Numbered from the stretch's first letter, positions 1-9,213 are shown. The stretch: 64,000 nt of DNA from Nitrospira sp. (GCA_022843785.1 JALHMZ010000015.1:38244-102243); one strand, 5' to 3'. The notes: generated by a model not told the origin, from the letters alone. A program made the numbers and translations.

Positions 1-100
1 TCTGGTCCTCAGGCCGCTGCGCCATCACCCCGCCAGGGAACAGACCACTCAGCCAGACGAGCGACAGAAGACAAATCGCTGTTATGCTACGTCCTCTCAA
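1..100 (-). CDS. Secreted protein of unknown function, N-terminal fragment
   Basis: A coding start runs off the left edge of the window. A TTG codon at 98-100 follows a GAGGGG ribosome-binding site on the minus strand. It opens a frame that reads as a signal peptide: a short basic start (LRGR), a hydrophobic core (AICLLSLVWLSGLF) and a likely cleavage site after VMA, followed by QRPEDQ. Only 33 codons are visible, so the family cannot be named. It lies 42 bases downstream of the PDZ protein gene and is probably the next gene of the same minus-strand cluster. The start codon is inferred; no ATG start fits. Confidence 0.5.
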   Translation of the reverse strand, partial: MRGRSITAICLLSLVWLSGLFPGGVMAQRPEDQ

Positions 101-103
101 CTT

Positions 104-145
104 ACCCCTCACCACTTGCTACTTGCTACTTGCCCCTTGCCACTA
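104..145. repeat. Short-period ACTTGCT-type repeat
   Basis: Low-complexity intergenic DNA made of degenerate copies of ACTTGCT and ACTTGCC. The same type of sequence fills the gap between ureG and ureF at 60264-60358. It separates the PDZ gene from the next gene. No function can be assigned. Confidence 0.6.
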
Positions 146-577
146 GTCCCGCTTGCAGCCGACAAAGTGGAAATTGACGCCCCACCCGACCGGATCGCCG
201 GGATCAGCCGGTTCGTAGGTTCCGACGGTGAAATTGCATTCCTTCATGGCCTTCTTGATGGCCGACCCGAAATCCGCCATGGTGCGGATTTCACGCTTGT
301 CGATTTCCTTGATGACCGAACGAACCTTGATGCCCGCATAGTCGGCCCGTGAATTACCGATCACCTCGAACACGGCGACACCCTGCGGACGCTCGAGCTT
401 CAGTTCTTTCTGAATGTCTTCGTCCACGGCTCCGACGACGATCCCGAATTCCTCACCGAGCCGGGCCGCTTCTTCCTCCGTCATTCCATCAGACTGAGCT
501 GCAGCCTGGACGCCTCCAACGGCGGCGAAGAGCAACAGGCCCAACATTGCGACTGCCAACACTCTTCTTCCCCTCAC
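143..577 (-). CDS. Small periplasmic PDZ-domain protein
   Basis: A 144-residue protein with a signal peptide (hydrophobic core about residues 7-25, cleavage near VQAAA) and one PDZ-like domain (about residues 45-125). The domain has the carboxylate-loop region GVAVFEV and the segments DYAGIKVRSVIKEID and FGSAIKKAM, which resemble the PDZ fold of DegP-type proteins without a protease domain. The likely start is GTG at 575-577. PDZ domains bind C-termini or exposed peptides, so a role as a periplasmic adaptor or assembly factor is possible. It is the second-to-last visible gene of the NXR-type accessory cluster. Two cysteines near the C-terminus (KECNF, VGCKRD) could form a disulfide. Confidence 0.75.
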   Translation of the reverse strand: MRGRRVLAVAMLGLLLFAAVGGVQAAAQSDGMTEEEAARLGEEFGIVVGAVDEDIQKELKLERPQGVAVFEVIGNSRADYAGIKVRSVIKEIDKREIRTMADFGSAIKKAMKECNFTVGTYEPADPGDPVGWGVNFHFVGCKRD

Positions 578-636
578 AACGTCTTCTCCCGCTACTGTTC
601 GGTGATGCGCGCTGAAACATGGCCACTACGTCGCTC

Positions 637-678
637 ATATCTCGCAAGCAAAGATGGGACACGCTCTCGTTCCGTCCT
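637..678. repeat. 42-bp dispersed repeat, copy 1
   Basis: This stretch matches 63709-63750 at 37 of 42 positions in the same orientation. Both copies are intergenic, here between the PDZ gene and the NxrC-like gene. The shared core includes CAAAGATG and ACACGCTCT. It appears to be a member of a dispersed intergenic repeat family. Confidence 0.7.
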
Positions 679-704
679 ACGATTCAACTGATCAATAGTA
701 CGGG

Positions 705-1538
705 CTACAACTTTGCGATAGGGTCAATGCTGAGCTGAAACCACGGCGCCACCGCCTTCTGGCCGTTACGCTCTTTGTTCTCCCCATTCCACACGGCGAA
801 GGAAACGGTTTGCACACGGCCGGGAATGAGTTTCGCTTCGTTCTCTTGTTCCTCGCTGACGAGGGGACGCTGCATGACAACATGCCAGACTCCATCCTTC
901 CACAAGGCCTTTCCCTGCACCCGGCCTTGCTTCTCTTTCGTCGTCAGCGTGCTGAAGCCACCGCCGATCAGATCTTCCACCGAGGAGATCCGGCGCGGAA
1001 TGACTTCGAATGTCCGCACGCCGCCCTCTTTCTTCTCGGAACTTCGCGAAGCCCGCCGGTCGATGTCGCTTTGCCAATCCGCTTTCCAATGCCAGATGTT
1101 GATGTAGTGATCCAGTTGTCCCATACAGAAAAATGCCGGCGCATCGCCAAGCGGAAGGCCGATCGCAACCCCGTCCCGGAACGTGCCCGGCGTCAGCCGG
1201 TCGTTCTTCGTGTTGTCCTGCCACTCAAGGAGAAACGCAATGTCATTGCCATTATGAAGCGACCGCACCACCAGCGCCCGTGCAGTCGGCTCCGGCCACA
1301 CCGGACGCGTAATGACCTGGCCGCTTAATGGAATCGTCATGGGCGGGATCGCGCCCCACGCAGCGTCATCAGGCGCCTGGGGAAGGTCCCCCTCGATCCA
1401 ATGCGATCGGATCGTCAGCCCTTCTGAACTGACAAGAGGAATTCCGAATCCACCGAGGATACTGGCTGCCAGGAGAAGACCGGACAAACACAGGAAGAGG
1501 AGAGGACGAGAGCGGCAGAAGTTCGTCATGCCCACCAT
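705..1538 (-). CDS. NxrC-like gamma subunit (EbdC-type haem b domain), paralogue
   Basis: A protein of about 277 residues with an export signal (hydrophobic core PLLFLCLSGLLLAASILG) and an ethylbenzene-dehydrogenase-type gamma domain. Visible family marks are AFFCMGQ followed by NIWHWKADWQ, then VEDLIGGGFSTLT, and near the end NGQKAVAPWF. In EbdC, ClrC and SerC a Met and a Lys bind haem b. The Met of CMGQ and the Lys of GQK are the matching candidates here. Such gamma subunits carry electrons from the molybdoenzyme to a cytochrome c. The start is at 1538 or 1529, since the open frame further upstream overlaps the NHL gene. It is a diverged paralogue of the protein at 7205-8155. Confidence 0.8.
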   Translation of the reverse strand: MVGMTNFCRSRPLLFLCLSGLLLAASILGGFGIPLVSSEGLTIRSHWIEGDLPQAPDDAAWGAIPPMTIPLSGQVITRPVWPEPTARALVVRSLHNGNDIAFLLEWQDNTKNDRLTPGTFRDGVAIGLPLGDAPAFFCMGQLDHYINIWHWKADWQSDIDRRASRSSEKKEGGVRTFEVIPRRISSVEDLIGGGFSTLTTKEKQGRVQGKALWKDGVWHVVMQRPLVSEEQENEAKLIPGRVQTVSFAVWNGENKERNGQKAVAPWFQLSIDPIAKL

Positions 1539-1575
1539 GCAACACTTTCGTGAACCGGGTGCGCGGCGATGCGGC

Positions 1576-2829
1576 CTACGCGAGCTTGAGCCGGCGTATT
1601 TTGTTTTCTCCGCGTTCGCAAATATAGAGATGCCCTTGCGAGTCCAGCGCCAAGCCGACCGGGGCATTGACGACCGCCTCGATTCCCAGCAACCCGTCAC
1701 CATGCTTGAGCGTGCCGGCCGACTCTTTTGCGACGAACCGCGCTGCGCCGCACCCGCCCATATGCTTGTCTTCGTACCCGCTGTCACCGTTGCCCGCCAC
1801 CGTCGTGATGATACCGGTGCCGGCATCCACCTTGCGCACCCGGTGGTTCATAGTATCGGACACATACAGATTATCCTCGCGGTCGAAGACGACTGCCTCC
1901 GGCGCATGCAACATGGCTCTGACAGCCGGTTTGTCGTCGCCGTCATAACCGTACCGGCAGACGCCCGCAACGGTCGAAATCAGACCCGAGCGCCGGTCGA
2001 TCTTTCGCACACGGTTGCTGCCTTTATCGACAAGATGCACATCGCCCTTGTTGCTTACCGCCAAGCCGACGACATCGTACAGACGCGCCTCCATGGCGGG
2101 CCGCCCGTCGTCCAGATACATCGACAGGTCCAGACCATCCGAACAGACCGGCATCAGCCATCCCTGATCGTCGCTGAAATCGATGCCGATCGCATCGCCC
2201 GATAACACCACCAGATTACGGGCAACCAGCGGCTGCTCGCGGGCCTCATCCTCGGCCGTCCAGGCTCCGGCGATCGTGGTGACCATGCCGGTCTTCGGGT
2301 CGTACCGCCTGACCTTATGGGCTTGTGTATCAGCGATATACAGCACGCCGTCCCGATCAAACGCGATCGCAGCCGGCCAGGTAAGATTCACCTCCAGCGC
2401 AGGGCCATCTCCATTAAACCCATGCTGTCCCGTACCGACCACCGTCGTGATAAAGCCGGTCTCATGATCGATCTTGCGAATCCGATTGCTTCCGGAATCG
2501 CAGATATACATATTGTTCCGGGAATCGAACGCCAGACCCAACGGCAGATAGAGGCCGGCCTCACCGCAAGGGCCATCGTCTCCGCAGTAGCAGGTTTCGC
2601 CGATCCCGGAAAAATTGTGGAGCGTGCCGGCCTGAAGATTGACGCGGCGGATGCGGTCTGAACCGGACTCCGCAAAATACAACCACTGCTCGTCAACATC
2701 CAGCGCGACATCATGCGGGAGCGGAATCCCCGCTTTCACCGCTATCTTCCCGTCACCGGTGCTGCGCGCTTTTCCGTTTCCCGCAAAGGTTTCGATAAAC
2801 CCGCCGGCTAACTCTACTGCGGTACCCAT
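1576..2829 (-). CDS. NHL-repeat beta-propeller protein
   Basis: About 417 residues with at least six NHL-type repeats of the pattern DNLYVSDTMNHRVRKVD followed by G-I-ITTVAGNG, spread over the whole length. The repeats should form a beta-propeller used for protein or ligand binding. The start chosen is the ATG at 2827-2829, because AGGGGAT lies at good spacing before it; two upstream ATG codons lack this. No signal peptide is evident from this start, so it may be cytoplasmic. It sits between tatA and the second NxrC-like gene in the accessory cluster. Its partner is unknown. Confidence 0.85.
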   Translation of the reverse strand: MGTAVELAGGFIETFAGNGKARSTGDGKIAVKAGIPLPHDVALDVDEQWLYFAESGSDRIRRVNLQAGTLHNFSGIGETCYCGDDGPCGEAGLYLPLGLAFDSRNNMYICDSGSNRIRKIDHETGFITTVVGTGQHGFNGDGPALEVNLTWPAAIAFDRDGVLYIADTQAHKVRRYDPKTGMVTTIAGAWTAEDEAREQPLVARNLVVLSGDAIGIDFSDDQGWLMPVCSDGLDLSMYLDDGRPAMEARLYDVVGLAVSNKGDVHLVDKGSNRVRKIDRRSGLISTVAGVCRYGYDGDDKPAVRAMLHAPEAVVFDREDNLYVSDTMNHRVRKVDAGTGIITTVAGNGDSGYEDKHMGGCGAARFVAKESAGTLKHGDGLLGIEAVVNAPVGLALDSQGHLYICERGENKIRRLKLA

Positions 2830-2871
2830 AGATATCCCCTGCCTCTCCATAACTGACAACGCACGATCTGC

Positions 2872-3144
2872 TTACACGCGTGGAGCAGGCTGCGCAGCTG
2901 CTGCGGTCTGATTGGCTGAGACGGTCTGCGCCGACGAGTCGGCCACAGCCTGGGGGGCCGTCGCCTGCTGTGCCGCCGCCTGGGCCTCGGCTTCGATAGC
3001 CTCCGCCTCGTGTACGGACTTCTTGAATCCCTTGATCGCCTTGCCCAATCCCTCTCCCAATTGCGGCAACTTGCCTGCCCCGAAAATAATCAGGACAATG
3101 ACCAGGATCAGGATCAGTTCTGTAAATCCAAGACTCCCAAACAT
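2872..3144 (-). CDS. tatA: Sec-independent translocase protein TatA/TatE
   Basis: A 90-residue protein with the full TatA plan: one N-terminal membrane helix ([14 protein letters not shown]), the hinge [21 protein letters not shown] and an acidic, Ala/Gln-rich tail. TatA forms the pore through which folded twin-arginine substrates cross the membrane. Type II molybdoenzymes of the NXR family are exported this way, so a dedicated tatA within the NXR accessory cluster fits. No tatB or tatC is in the window. The tail ([15 protein letters not shown], then [12 protein letters not shown]) is longer and more Ala-rich than in many homologues. Confidence 0.93.
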   Translation of the reverse strand: MFGSLGFTELILILVIVLIIFGAGKLPQLGEGLGKAIKGFKKSVHEAEAIEAEAQAAAQQATAPQAVADSSAQTVSANQTAAAAQPAPRV

Positions 3145-3169
3145 GGCGCGCTCCTTCGTAAAGGGTGGA

Positions 3170-3985
3170 TCAGGCTCCTGAACTGTCTTTCGACTTTTTT
3201 GCGAATCGCTCTCTCAATCGTTTGCGGGCGGCTTCGGCCTTTTCGAACATTTTGCACTTGTCGTACACGCTGATGAGATTGTAGTAGGCCAGCGGCTCAT
3301 CGGGATTCTGCTCAACGGCATTTTCCATGACCGTGACTGCCAGATCGGTCTTCTTGTGGTTGAGGGCAATCTCCATCAGCTTGAAGCTCGACTCCAAATG
3401 TTTCGGGTCCAGTTCGAGCGTTCTGAGGTAGCACTGAATCCCCATGTCGATCGTGTTGTAATCGGACACTTGGGGATTATCCAACTCAATGTACACGCCG
3501 GCCAGGTTGTACCACGCAATCGGATCGTCCGGGGTGATTTCGACGAGGCGCTCATAGTAGCCCTTCGCCTCCATGTACTTCTTCTTATCCGCATAGACAC
3601 GCCCGAGATTGAACAGCGCCAGCACATCGTGAGGAAACACGTCCAACGCATGCCGAAACTCAGCCTCGGCTTCGTCCGTCATGTTCTTCGTGGCATAAAT
3701 AGTGCCGAGGTTCGAGTAATACATGGCCAGCGAGCGATTCATTTCCGCGCGCAAGCCTTCGGCCATTTCAATCGACTTCTTCACCTCCGCCAGCGCATCG
3801 TCAAGCCGCCCCTGGCTGAAATAGAGCTCGCCGAGGCGGCAGCGTGCCTGGAAATCGTCCGGTTCGACCGCGAGCAATTTTTCGATCGCGGAGATTTCTT
3901 CTTCCGGCGAGAGTGGCTGATCGCCAGGATCCACTGCGACAGCGCCAGGCTGCATCGGTTCCGACATCGGTGTTTGTGCGTCCAT
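3170..3985 (-). CDS. TPR-repeat protein
   Basis: A 271-residue soluble protein without a signal peptide. From about residue 30 it is a run of five to six tetratricopeptide repeats, for example [40 protein letters not shown] and [23 protein letters not shown] superhelices act as protein-docking platforms. It ends 25 bases before tatA and follows a polytopic membrane protein gene, so it probably acts in assembly of the exported enzyme complex. The C-terminus is strongly basic ([12 protein letters not shown]). Confidence 0.85.
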   Translation of the reverse strand: MDAQTPMSEPMQPGAVAVDPGDQPLSPEEEISAIEKLLAVEPDDFQARCRLGELYFSQGRLDDALAEVKKSIEMAEGLRAEMNRSLAMYYSNLGTIYATKNMTDEAEAEFRHALDVFPHDVLALFNLGRVYADKKKYMEAKGYYERLVEITPDDPIAWYNLAGVYIELDNPQVSDYNTIDMGIQCYLRTLELDPKHLESSFKLMEIALNHKKTDLAVTVMENAVEQNPDEPLAYYNLISVYDKCKMFEKAEAARKRLRERFAKKSKDSSGA

Positions 3986-4017
3986 ACGAATCTCGATTCC
4001 TGTGGTTCAGTACTTGT

Positions 4018-5139
4018 TTACGCCTCTTCGGCGATCATCTGTTCCGGAGATCTCAGCAAAGGGCTGTTGGCAGTTTTCGATGATTCCGCGACGGGCGGCC
4101 TGACCCGGTCGAGCGTCAACAACATTACGCCGAGAATCACCATCAGCGTCAAATTGGAAAACATCAGCGCATACCCGGCGATGAACATGAGCCCAAGACC
4201 ATACCCGGCCAATCGCCCCATCATCAACAGCTTGATGACCGTATACGACCAACAGAGCAGGCCTCCGATGTAAATTGCAAAAGGGAGATAGAATGTATAG
4301 CCCATCCCGAACTGGAAAATCCAACCGATCCCCTGCGATGCCTGTCTGACCGCCGAGGCCAACGCCGGATTATACAGGTCCAGCACATAATCGGTGAAGA
4401 TCAGCGCCGTGAAAATCGTAGCCGTCGTCGTCCAAAACCAGATCGCTCGATGCCGCTGCCGCCGGTTCTTCGTCCACAACGAGAGTCCCTGTCCGTACGC
4501 TGCGAAGACAAGGATGCTCGCCAATACCATAAGGGCTTCGCCGGCTCGATGCACTTCGTACACGAGCGGCGGAGCCGCCACTGTTCCGGACAACCCATAG
4601 ATCGTCGACACGATCTGATAATACAGCCATCCGGATATTCCAAGGTAATAGGCTGCCACGAGAACACGCTGTGCCGGTTCCCGATGGGCAGTGAGGTACT
4701 CTGCCACGAACAAGGTGAGCGTCACCAGCGCCACACTGTTGTAGATGATGGCGCCCAGCATCCCCGGCTGTACGAACAAAAACGCGATGGTCAACAACAA
4801 TAAGAGGGCGGCACTGGCGATCCCGGATTTGGCCAGCCGGCCGGTATCCTGCCCGAGGCCCCGATTGACCATCGTCAACGTGAGGCTCAAGAACAACAGT
4901 ACCGCGACAATATTCAACAGCCACGCGCCCACCTCCGTGAGGGTGGTGAACGTCGGCGTAATCCATGGATGCGTCCCCGCCAGCTTGCTCAGGTGCATGC
5001 CCAAGCGAGACATCAGCCGATACAGCACCAACTCCAAGAAGGACGCCAGCAAGACCAGCTTGATGGCATATTCGAACAGAAGACCGAAGTCCCCTACTTT
5101 TCCGGTCGGCCGGTCGCCTATCGCCGCAGCCTTGATCAC
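4018..5139 (-). CDS. Polytopic membrane protein of unknown function
   Basis: A 373-residue protein with about nine to ten hydrophobic segments, including LLASFLELVLYRLM, LLNIVAVLLFLSLTLTMV and LALMFSNLTLMVILGVMLL near the end. The start is GTG at 5137-5139 with AGAGG upstream. I recognise no catalytic motif. Several His and Trp residues sit at membrane edges. The gene lies between the radical SAM and TPR genes in the NXR-type cluster. It could be a membrane anchor or quinone-interacting partner, but nothing in the sequence settles this. Confidence 0.75.
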   Translation of the reverse strand: MIKAAAIGDRPTGKVGDFGLLFEYAIKLVLLASFLELVLYRLMSRLGMHLSKLAGTHPWITPTFTTLTEVGAWLLNIVAVLLFLSLTLTMVNRGLGQDTGRLAKSGIASAALLLLLTIAFLFVQPGMLGAIIYNSVALVTLTLFVAEYLTAHREPAQRVLVAAYYLGISGWLYYQIVSTIYGLSGTVAAPPLVYEVHRAGEALMVLASILVFAAYGQGLSLWTKNRRQRHRAIWFWTTTATIFTALIFTDYVLDLYNPALASAVRQASQGIGWIFQFGMGYTFYLPFAIYIGGLLCWSYTVIKLLMMGRLAGYGLGLMFIAGYALMFSNLTLMVILGVMLLTLDRVRPPVAESSKTANSPLLRSPEQMIAEEA

Positions 5140-5158
5140 AAACGAACCTCTCTACTTA

Positions 5159-6937
5159 TCACCCGATCGGTTGAGGCGCCTGCACTGCCTCCTCCTTGGC
5201 TCTCGCGATATACAGCAGTCCATCAGCCATCGAGTAGTTGAACGGCAACTCGCAGACGACTTCACTGATCCGCTCATAGACATGCTGATAGAGTGTCTCC
5301 GCTTGATCCGGTGTCATGCCCCCTTGCACCTCATAGAAGAATCCCAAGCTGAGATCCTCCGACGAGGGGCGCATAATGCGCCTGATGCCGTACGCCGCCG
5401 GATCGCTCATGATCGGAGCTTCTTTCTCCAGGTCGAACAGGCAGGGCTGGCAGGAAAACCCGAATGACTCATTCAGCTTGGCGTTCTCAACAATGAAGTT
5501 CATCGTATCGAGCGCTTCCGGTTCCGTTTCCGTGGGGAACCCGACAATGATGTAGCAATGCACCGCAATCCCCAGATCGACGCAGTCGCTCGCGATGCGG
5601 CGAACCCATTCCTGCTTGATCCCCTTCTTCATCAGATCCATGACGCGCTGATTGAAGGACTCCAGGCCAAACACGATCTTCAAGCAGCCGGCATCACGCA
5701 TCGAAGCAAGGAGGTCGCGCGTGAGGTTCTTCTCGAACCGCATTTCGCAGGTCCATCTCACCTTGAGCTGCTTCTCGGTGATCTGCTGGCAGAGCCGTTT
5801 CGTCGGCGCCAGGGCAAAGCACTCGTCGGTGAAGAAGAAATTCCTGGCGCCATACCGCTCTGAGAGCCACTCCAATTCATCGACTGTCCGCCCCGGGTCC
5901 TTCTGCCTGAAGTTCTGGTGATCAAGTGTCAGCGCGCAAAATGCGCAGTCCTTGTAATAGCATCCGCGGGAGAACTGAATCGGCAACACCGGCTCCGGGG
6001 AGAGGTATCGGTCGAGCGGAAAGCCATCGTAATTCGGAGCAGGCAGCTGATTCACGTTTTCGGAATAGAAGGGCTGATTGACCGTGATCTTGCCGTCCTT
6101 CCGGTAAATCAGATTCGGCACTTTGCTGTAGTCTTTCTTGCCGGCCAACTGGTTCACGAGTTCCAACAGCGCCGTTTCGCCTTCGAAGACGACGATGTCG
6201 TCGGCCAATTCAAAGAGGCTGGGACAGCGGCGGATATTATCGACGAGGCGTGTGAAGATGCTCCCCCCGATCGTGATGTGGAGATCCGGCGCCGTCTCCT
6301 TAATCAGCTTGCAAAGCGTCAGGCCGGGAATAATTTGCGAGGTCGCCGTGATGGACACGCCGATCAAATCCGGACGATCCTTGACGATCGAGGGAATGAA
6401 GAGATCACGGAACAGACTGCGGTAGGGATTCTGCGCGTCGTCTTGAATGACCTTCATCAGGTCCTTCGACGAGTAGATCGAGTAATTGCCGAACTGATTA
6501 TCGACGACGGTCAGCCTGGTCGGGAAATAGATCGAGGACACCAGTTCCAGCCACTTATCGATCATAAACAGACTGCCCCGGTAGGCATCCAGATCGTAAA
6601 AGCCTTCGCCGCGTAAGGTCTCCTTGGCCAGTTCAATCCGTTCTTCCAGATAGACGAATCGATCGAGCGAATCGGCCACCTTCGAATAATGTTCCCGGCT
6701 CCCGTGGCCCGTTTCTCCGGATTGGGACCGCTCAAGCTCGCGCTGCTTGCCGATCAATTGTTGATAGACCTGAGCGGCATAGCTCTTGGTCAGCATGCGA
6801 TCCAACAACTCGATCCCAAGATCGCGTTGCGAGACATCCGACACGCCACCTTGATGGAGAAATCCCGTGAGCGAAGGGAGACTGAGATACGGCTGGGACG
6901 GATGCCATGTCGGAGGAAAAAGGAGTGAGACTTTCAT
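5159..6937 (-). CDS. B12-binding-domain radical SAM protein
   Basis: A 592-residue protein. The N-terminal part (MKVSLLFPPTWHPSQPYLSL, and IGVSITATSQIIPGL with ITIGGSIFT) resembles the cobalamin-binding fold of class B radical SAM enzymes, although the helix region between is long. The radical SAM core begins at RGCYYKDCAFC, with cysteines at residues 326, 331 and 334 in a C-x4-C-x2-C pattern. It continues with FFFTDECF and the SAM-binding-type segment IVFGLESFNQRVMDLMKKGI, then VHCYIIVGFPTE. The substrate is unknown. Its place among molybdoenzyme accessory genes suggests maturation of a cofactor or peptide, which is inference. Confidence 0.85.
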   Translation of the reverse strand: MKVSLLFPPTWHPSQPYLSLPSLTGFLHQGGVSDVSQRDLGIELLDRMLTKSYAAQVYQQLIGKQRELERSQSGETGHGSREHYSKVADSLDRFVYLEERIELAKETLRGEGFYDLDAYRGSLFMIDKWLELVSSIYFPTRLTVVDNQFGNYSIYSSKDLMKVIQDDAQNPYRSLFRDLFIPSIVKDRPDLIGVSITATSQIIPGLTLCKLIKETAPDLHITIGGSIFTRLVDNIRRCPSLFELADDIVVFEGETALLELVNQLAGKKDYSKVPNLIYRKDGKITVNQPFYSENVNQLPAPNYDGFPLDRYLSPEPVLPIQFSRGCYYKDCAFCALTLDHQNFRQKDPGRTVDELEWLSERYGARNFFFTDECFALAPTKRLCQQITEKQLKVRWTCEMRFEKNLTRDLLASMRDAGCLKIVFGLESFNQRVMDLMKKGIKQEWVRRIASDCVDLGIAVHCYIIVGFPTETEPEALDTMNFIVENAKLNESFGFSCQPCLFDLEKEAPIMSDPAAYGIRRIMRPSSEDLSLGFFYEVQGGMTPDQAETLYQHVYERISEVVCELPFNYSMADGLLYIARAKEEAVQAPQPIG

Positions 6938-7079
6938 ACGACGAGCACTCCAATTCTTTCGAAATATCAGAGAGTTTTGAGTTAAAACCTATGTGGGGTT
7001 ATACCCTCCGCGCCGAATGAAATGCAACCCTGGAATCGTCGTCCGCCGGTGAGGTCTACGCACGACCACTGCCGACGCG

Positions 7080-7133
7080 AAAAAAAGAGGCTCCGGACCA
7101 GTTCGTCATTGCATGACGCCGATCCGGAGCCTC
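7080..7133 (-). terminator. Rho-independent terminator after the NxrC-like gene
   Basis: On the minus strand, GAGGCTCCGGA (7123-7133) pairs with TCCGGAGCCTC (7087-7097) and is followed at once by seven T residues. The 11-bp perfect stem plus T tract is a textbook intrinsic terminator. It lies about 70 bases after the stop of the gene at 7205-8155. It would separate nxrC-like transcription from the radical SAM gene downstream. Confidence 0.9.
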
Positions 7134-7204
7134 AGTTCTGCTTCTACAGGTATCGGTCTCTCACCACATGGAGGCCCATCGCCTCCACAACCCCTGCCCG
7201 CTGA

Positions 7205-8155
7205 CTACAACTTCAGCGTAAACCAGGTGGAGAGTGACTTCATCCCGTTCCGTTCAATATTCGCCCCATCCCACACCGCAAAGGCGATCGGGATAGACAG
7301 CCCGGACTTAAATTGCGTGTCGTTGGCATCGCTGGTTTCCAGCGAGCGCTTCACAACCACGCGCCACGTCGGACCAGAATAGGCTCCGCCTTTGACGGCT
7401 CCGGACGGCTCCCACACCCCGTTCCCGATGACATCTTGATGTGCTTGAGTGGTCAAGGTGCTGAACCCGTTCGCACTCAGGTCTTCGACCGAGCTTACAC
7501 GCAGCGTCGGGTCGGACATGATGTTCCCGGACCAGATACCGGGATTGAACGGGCCAAGGCTCCGGCCGATCCGATCCGGATAAGTCACGCCGCCGGCCGG
7601 CTCTTCAAAGTAGAAGTCCCAGAAGATCCCGGGATATTGATCGTCAACATCCCAAATACCGGCGCTGTCCTTGCCGAGGTCCTTCTGCCATTCCGCATTC
7701 CAGCGCCAGATGTTCGTCGTTCCGCCGGATTGTCCCATACACTGGAACGGCGGCGCACCGGACGTATTGACCGGGAACATGACGGCGACCTGATCCCGGA
7801 AATCCTGCGGGCCGATCGTCGTATCGTTCTTGGTCTGGTCGATCCACTCTAACCGCATCGCGATTTCCTTGCCGTTCGTCATCGCCTTCACGAACACCGA
7901 CTTCACCGAGATATTCGGGTGCATCGGTGTGGTGACCAGCTGACCGCTCAGCGGAACCACGACCCCGGGCACACCTTCCCATACCGGGTTGGCGCCATCC
8001 ATGGGGATCGGCCCCTTGATGGACTTCGCCGGGATTGTGACCGGCTGGCTGACCGCCAGCGGCACCTGCCCGATCGTCAGCATCGCGCCAACGGCGAGGG
8101 CAGAGAGAAGAATGGCAAACACCAAACTTTTGTTGGCCGTCTGCACTACGCGCAT
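7205..8155 (-). CDS. nxrC: NxrC-like gamma subunit of type II DMSO-reductase family enzyme
   Basis: About 316 residues. A signal peptide (hydrophobic core LVFAILLSALAVGAMLTI, cleavage near AVSQP) precedes an ethylbenzene-dehydrogenase-like gamma domain. Marks are VPLSGQLVTTPM, FQCMGQSGGTTNIWRWNAEW, VSSVEDLSANGFSTLT and the C-terminal NGMKSLSTWFTLKL. By analogy with EbdC and ClrC, Met in CMGQ and Lys in GMK should ligate one haem b. In nitrite oxidation the protein would link NxrAB to cytochrome c in the periplasm. The start at 8153-8155 has GAGGAGGG nine bases upstream. It is preceded by the torD-like gene and followed by a strong terminator, and may be highly expressed. Confidence 0.85.
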   Translation of the reverse strand: MRVVQTANKSLVFAILLSALAVGAMLTIGQVPLAVSQPVTIPAKSIKGPIPMDGANPVWEGVPGVVVPLSGQLVTTPMHPNISVKSVFVKAMTNGKEIAMRLEWIDQTKNDTTIGPQDFRDQVAVMFPVNTSGAPPFQCMGQSGGTTNIWRWNAEWQKDLGKDSAGIWDVDDQYPGIFWDFYFEEPAGGVTYPDRIGRSLGPFNPGIWSGNIMSDPTLRVSSVEDLSANGFSTLTTQAHQDVIGNGVWEPSGAVKGGAYSGPTWRVVVKRSLETSDANDTQFKSGLSIPIAFAVWDGANIERNGMKSLSTWFTLKL

Positions 8156-8241
8156 ATGACTAATCCCTCCTCTCAACGAATAAAGATTACAACACCCTGG
8201 AAGAGACCACTGCCATGAAGCTCGGCTTGGTGTCGAACCGC

Positions 8242-9213
8242 CTACGCGGTCCCGACCGGCCCCTTCTCGTCCTTCTCCTTGTCCTTGTCCTTGCCATCCA
8301 TGAACGACTGCGCGCCCACTTCATTGAGCAACAGACTCAGTTCATTGCCCTGATCCTGTGCTCCACATTCATACGTTTGGCCTTCGGGAGAATTGAAGGT
8401 CGCCGGCCGATAATCGGTCTCCGTGTAGGGCTGCGGCGCCACTCCCAAAAACGCCGTTTCAAACTCCATCCAATCGGCCGTCATGTCCGCAACCAATCTG
8501 AAGAGACCGGAATCCGCTTTCTTGGACAGCATGCGGCAAAAGAGCGGCACCCACCGGCCGATGTGGTTTTTGACAAATTTCTTCTGAGCTTCAACGACAA
8601 TCTGCGTTTTCTCGGCGCCGTCGTGACAGCGCGAGTACGACTCTTTGTAGGCGAGGAAATGCATGAACTCGAATTCGACACTCAGATGATCCAGCCGTTC
8701 GTGAATGTCCTTGGAGAGCTCCACACCGAACGCCTTGTAGAACCCCGAAATATCACCCATCACATGCGACTGTGCAAACACGTGATCGTTTCCAAACAAC
8801 GTTTCGTACGGCGGGCAATCGAGCGTGATGACGTTACTGAAGACCCTACGATGCTCCGATTGCAAATCGCTGAGCTGCCAATTGGCGCATTCGGAAGCAA
8901 TCAGTGTTTCCGCCAGATCAAATTGTTTCTTGAGCGCATGGATCTTCTGCACGGCGCGCTCGCCTCCCGCACCATCCAGCATGGCCTGCAAGGTATCCAG
9001 CGCGGTGCGGCCATCCTCCACAAATTCGCCGCAGCGGAGATAGTCGAGAAACTCCTCGTCTTCCGGATAGAGCAGGCTCCAGGAAATCAGCAGATACAAT
9101 TTACTGCGATTCAACGCGCGTTCGACTGCAGGAGAATCCTTGATCGTCGAGGGAGCCGGAATAACGGCAGCAGCGGAAGGAAAGGCACCCGACACAGGCT
9201 GTTTACTTGGCAT
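8242..9213 (-). CDS. TorD/DmsD-family molybdoenzyme chaperone
   Basis: About 323 residues, all helical. The TorD family signature is recognisable: LLISWSLLYPEDEEFLDYL, then LQSEHRRVFSNV and CPPYETLFGNDHVFAQ, with later HLSVEFEFMHFLAYKE. These chaperones bind the catalytic subunit and its Tat signal until the Mo-bis-MGD cofactor is inserted. The first about 30 residues and the C-terminal tail rich in Asp and Lys (DGKDKDKEKDEKG) are extras. The start chosen is ATG 9211-9213 after GGAGG. Its own sigma-70-like promoter is seen at 9320-9348. It is the expected chaperone for an NxrA-type enzyme. Confidence 0.88.
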   Translation of the reverse strand: MPSKQPVSGAFPSAAAVIPAPSTIKDSPAVERALNRSKLYLLISWSLLYPEDEEFLDYLRCGEFVEDGRTALDTLQAMLDGAGGERAVQKIHALKKQFDLAETLIASECANWQLSDLQSEHRRVFSNVITLDCPPYETLFGNDHVFAQSHVMGDISGFYKAFGVELSKDIHERLDHLSVEFEFMHFLAYKESYSRCHDGAEKTQIVVEAQKKFVKNHIGRWVPLFCRMLSKKADSGLFRLVADMTADWMEFETAFLGVAPQPYTETDYRPATFNSPEGQTYECGAQDQGNELSLLLNEVGAQSFMDGKDKDKEKDEKGPVGTA

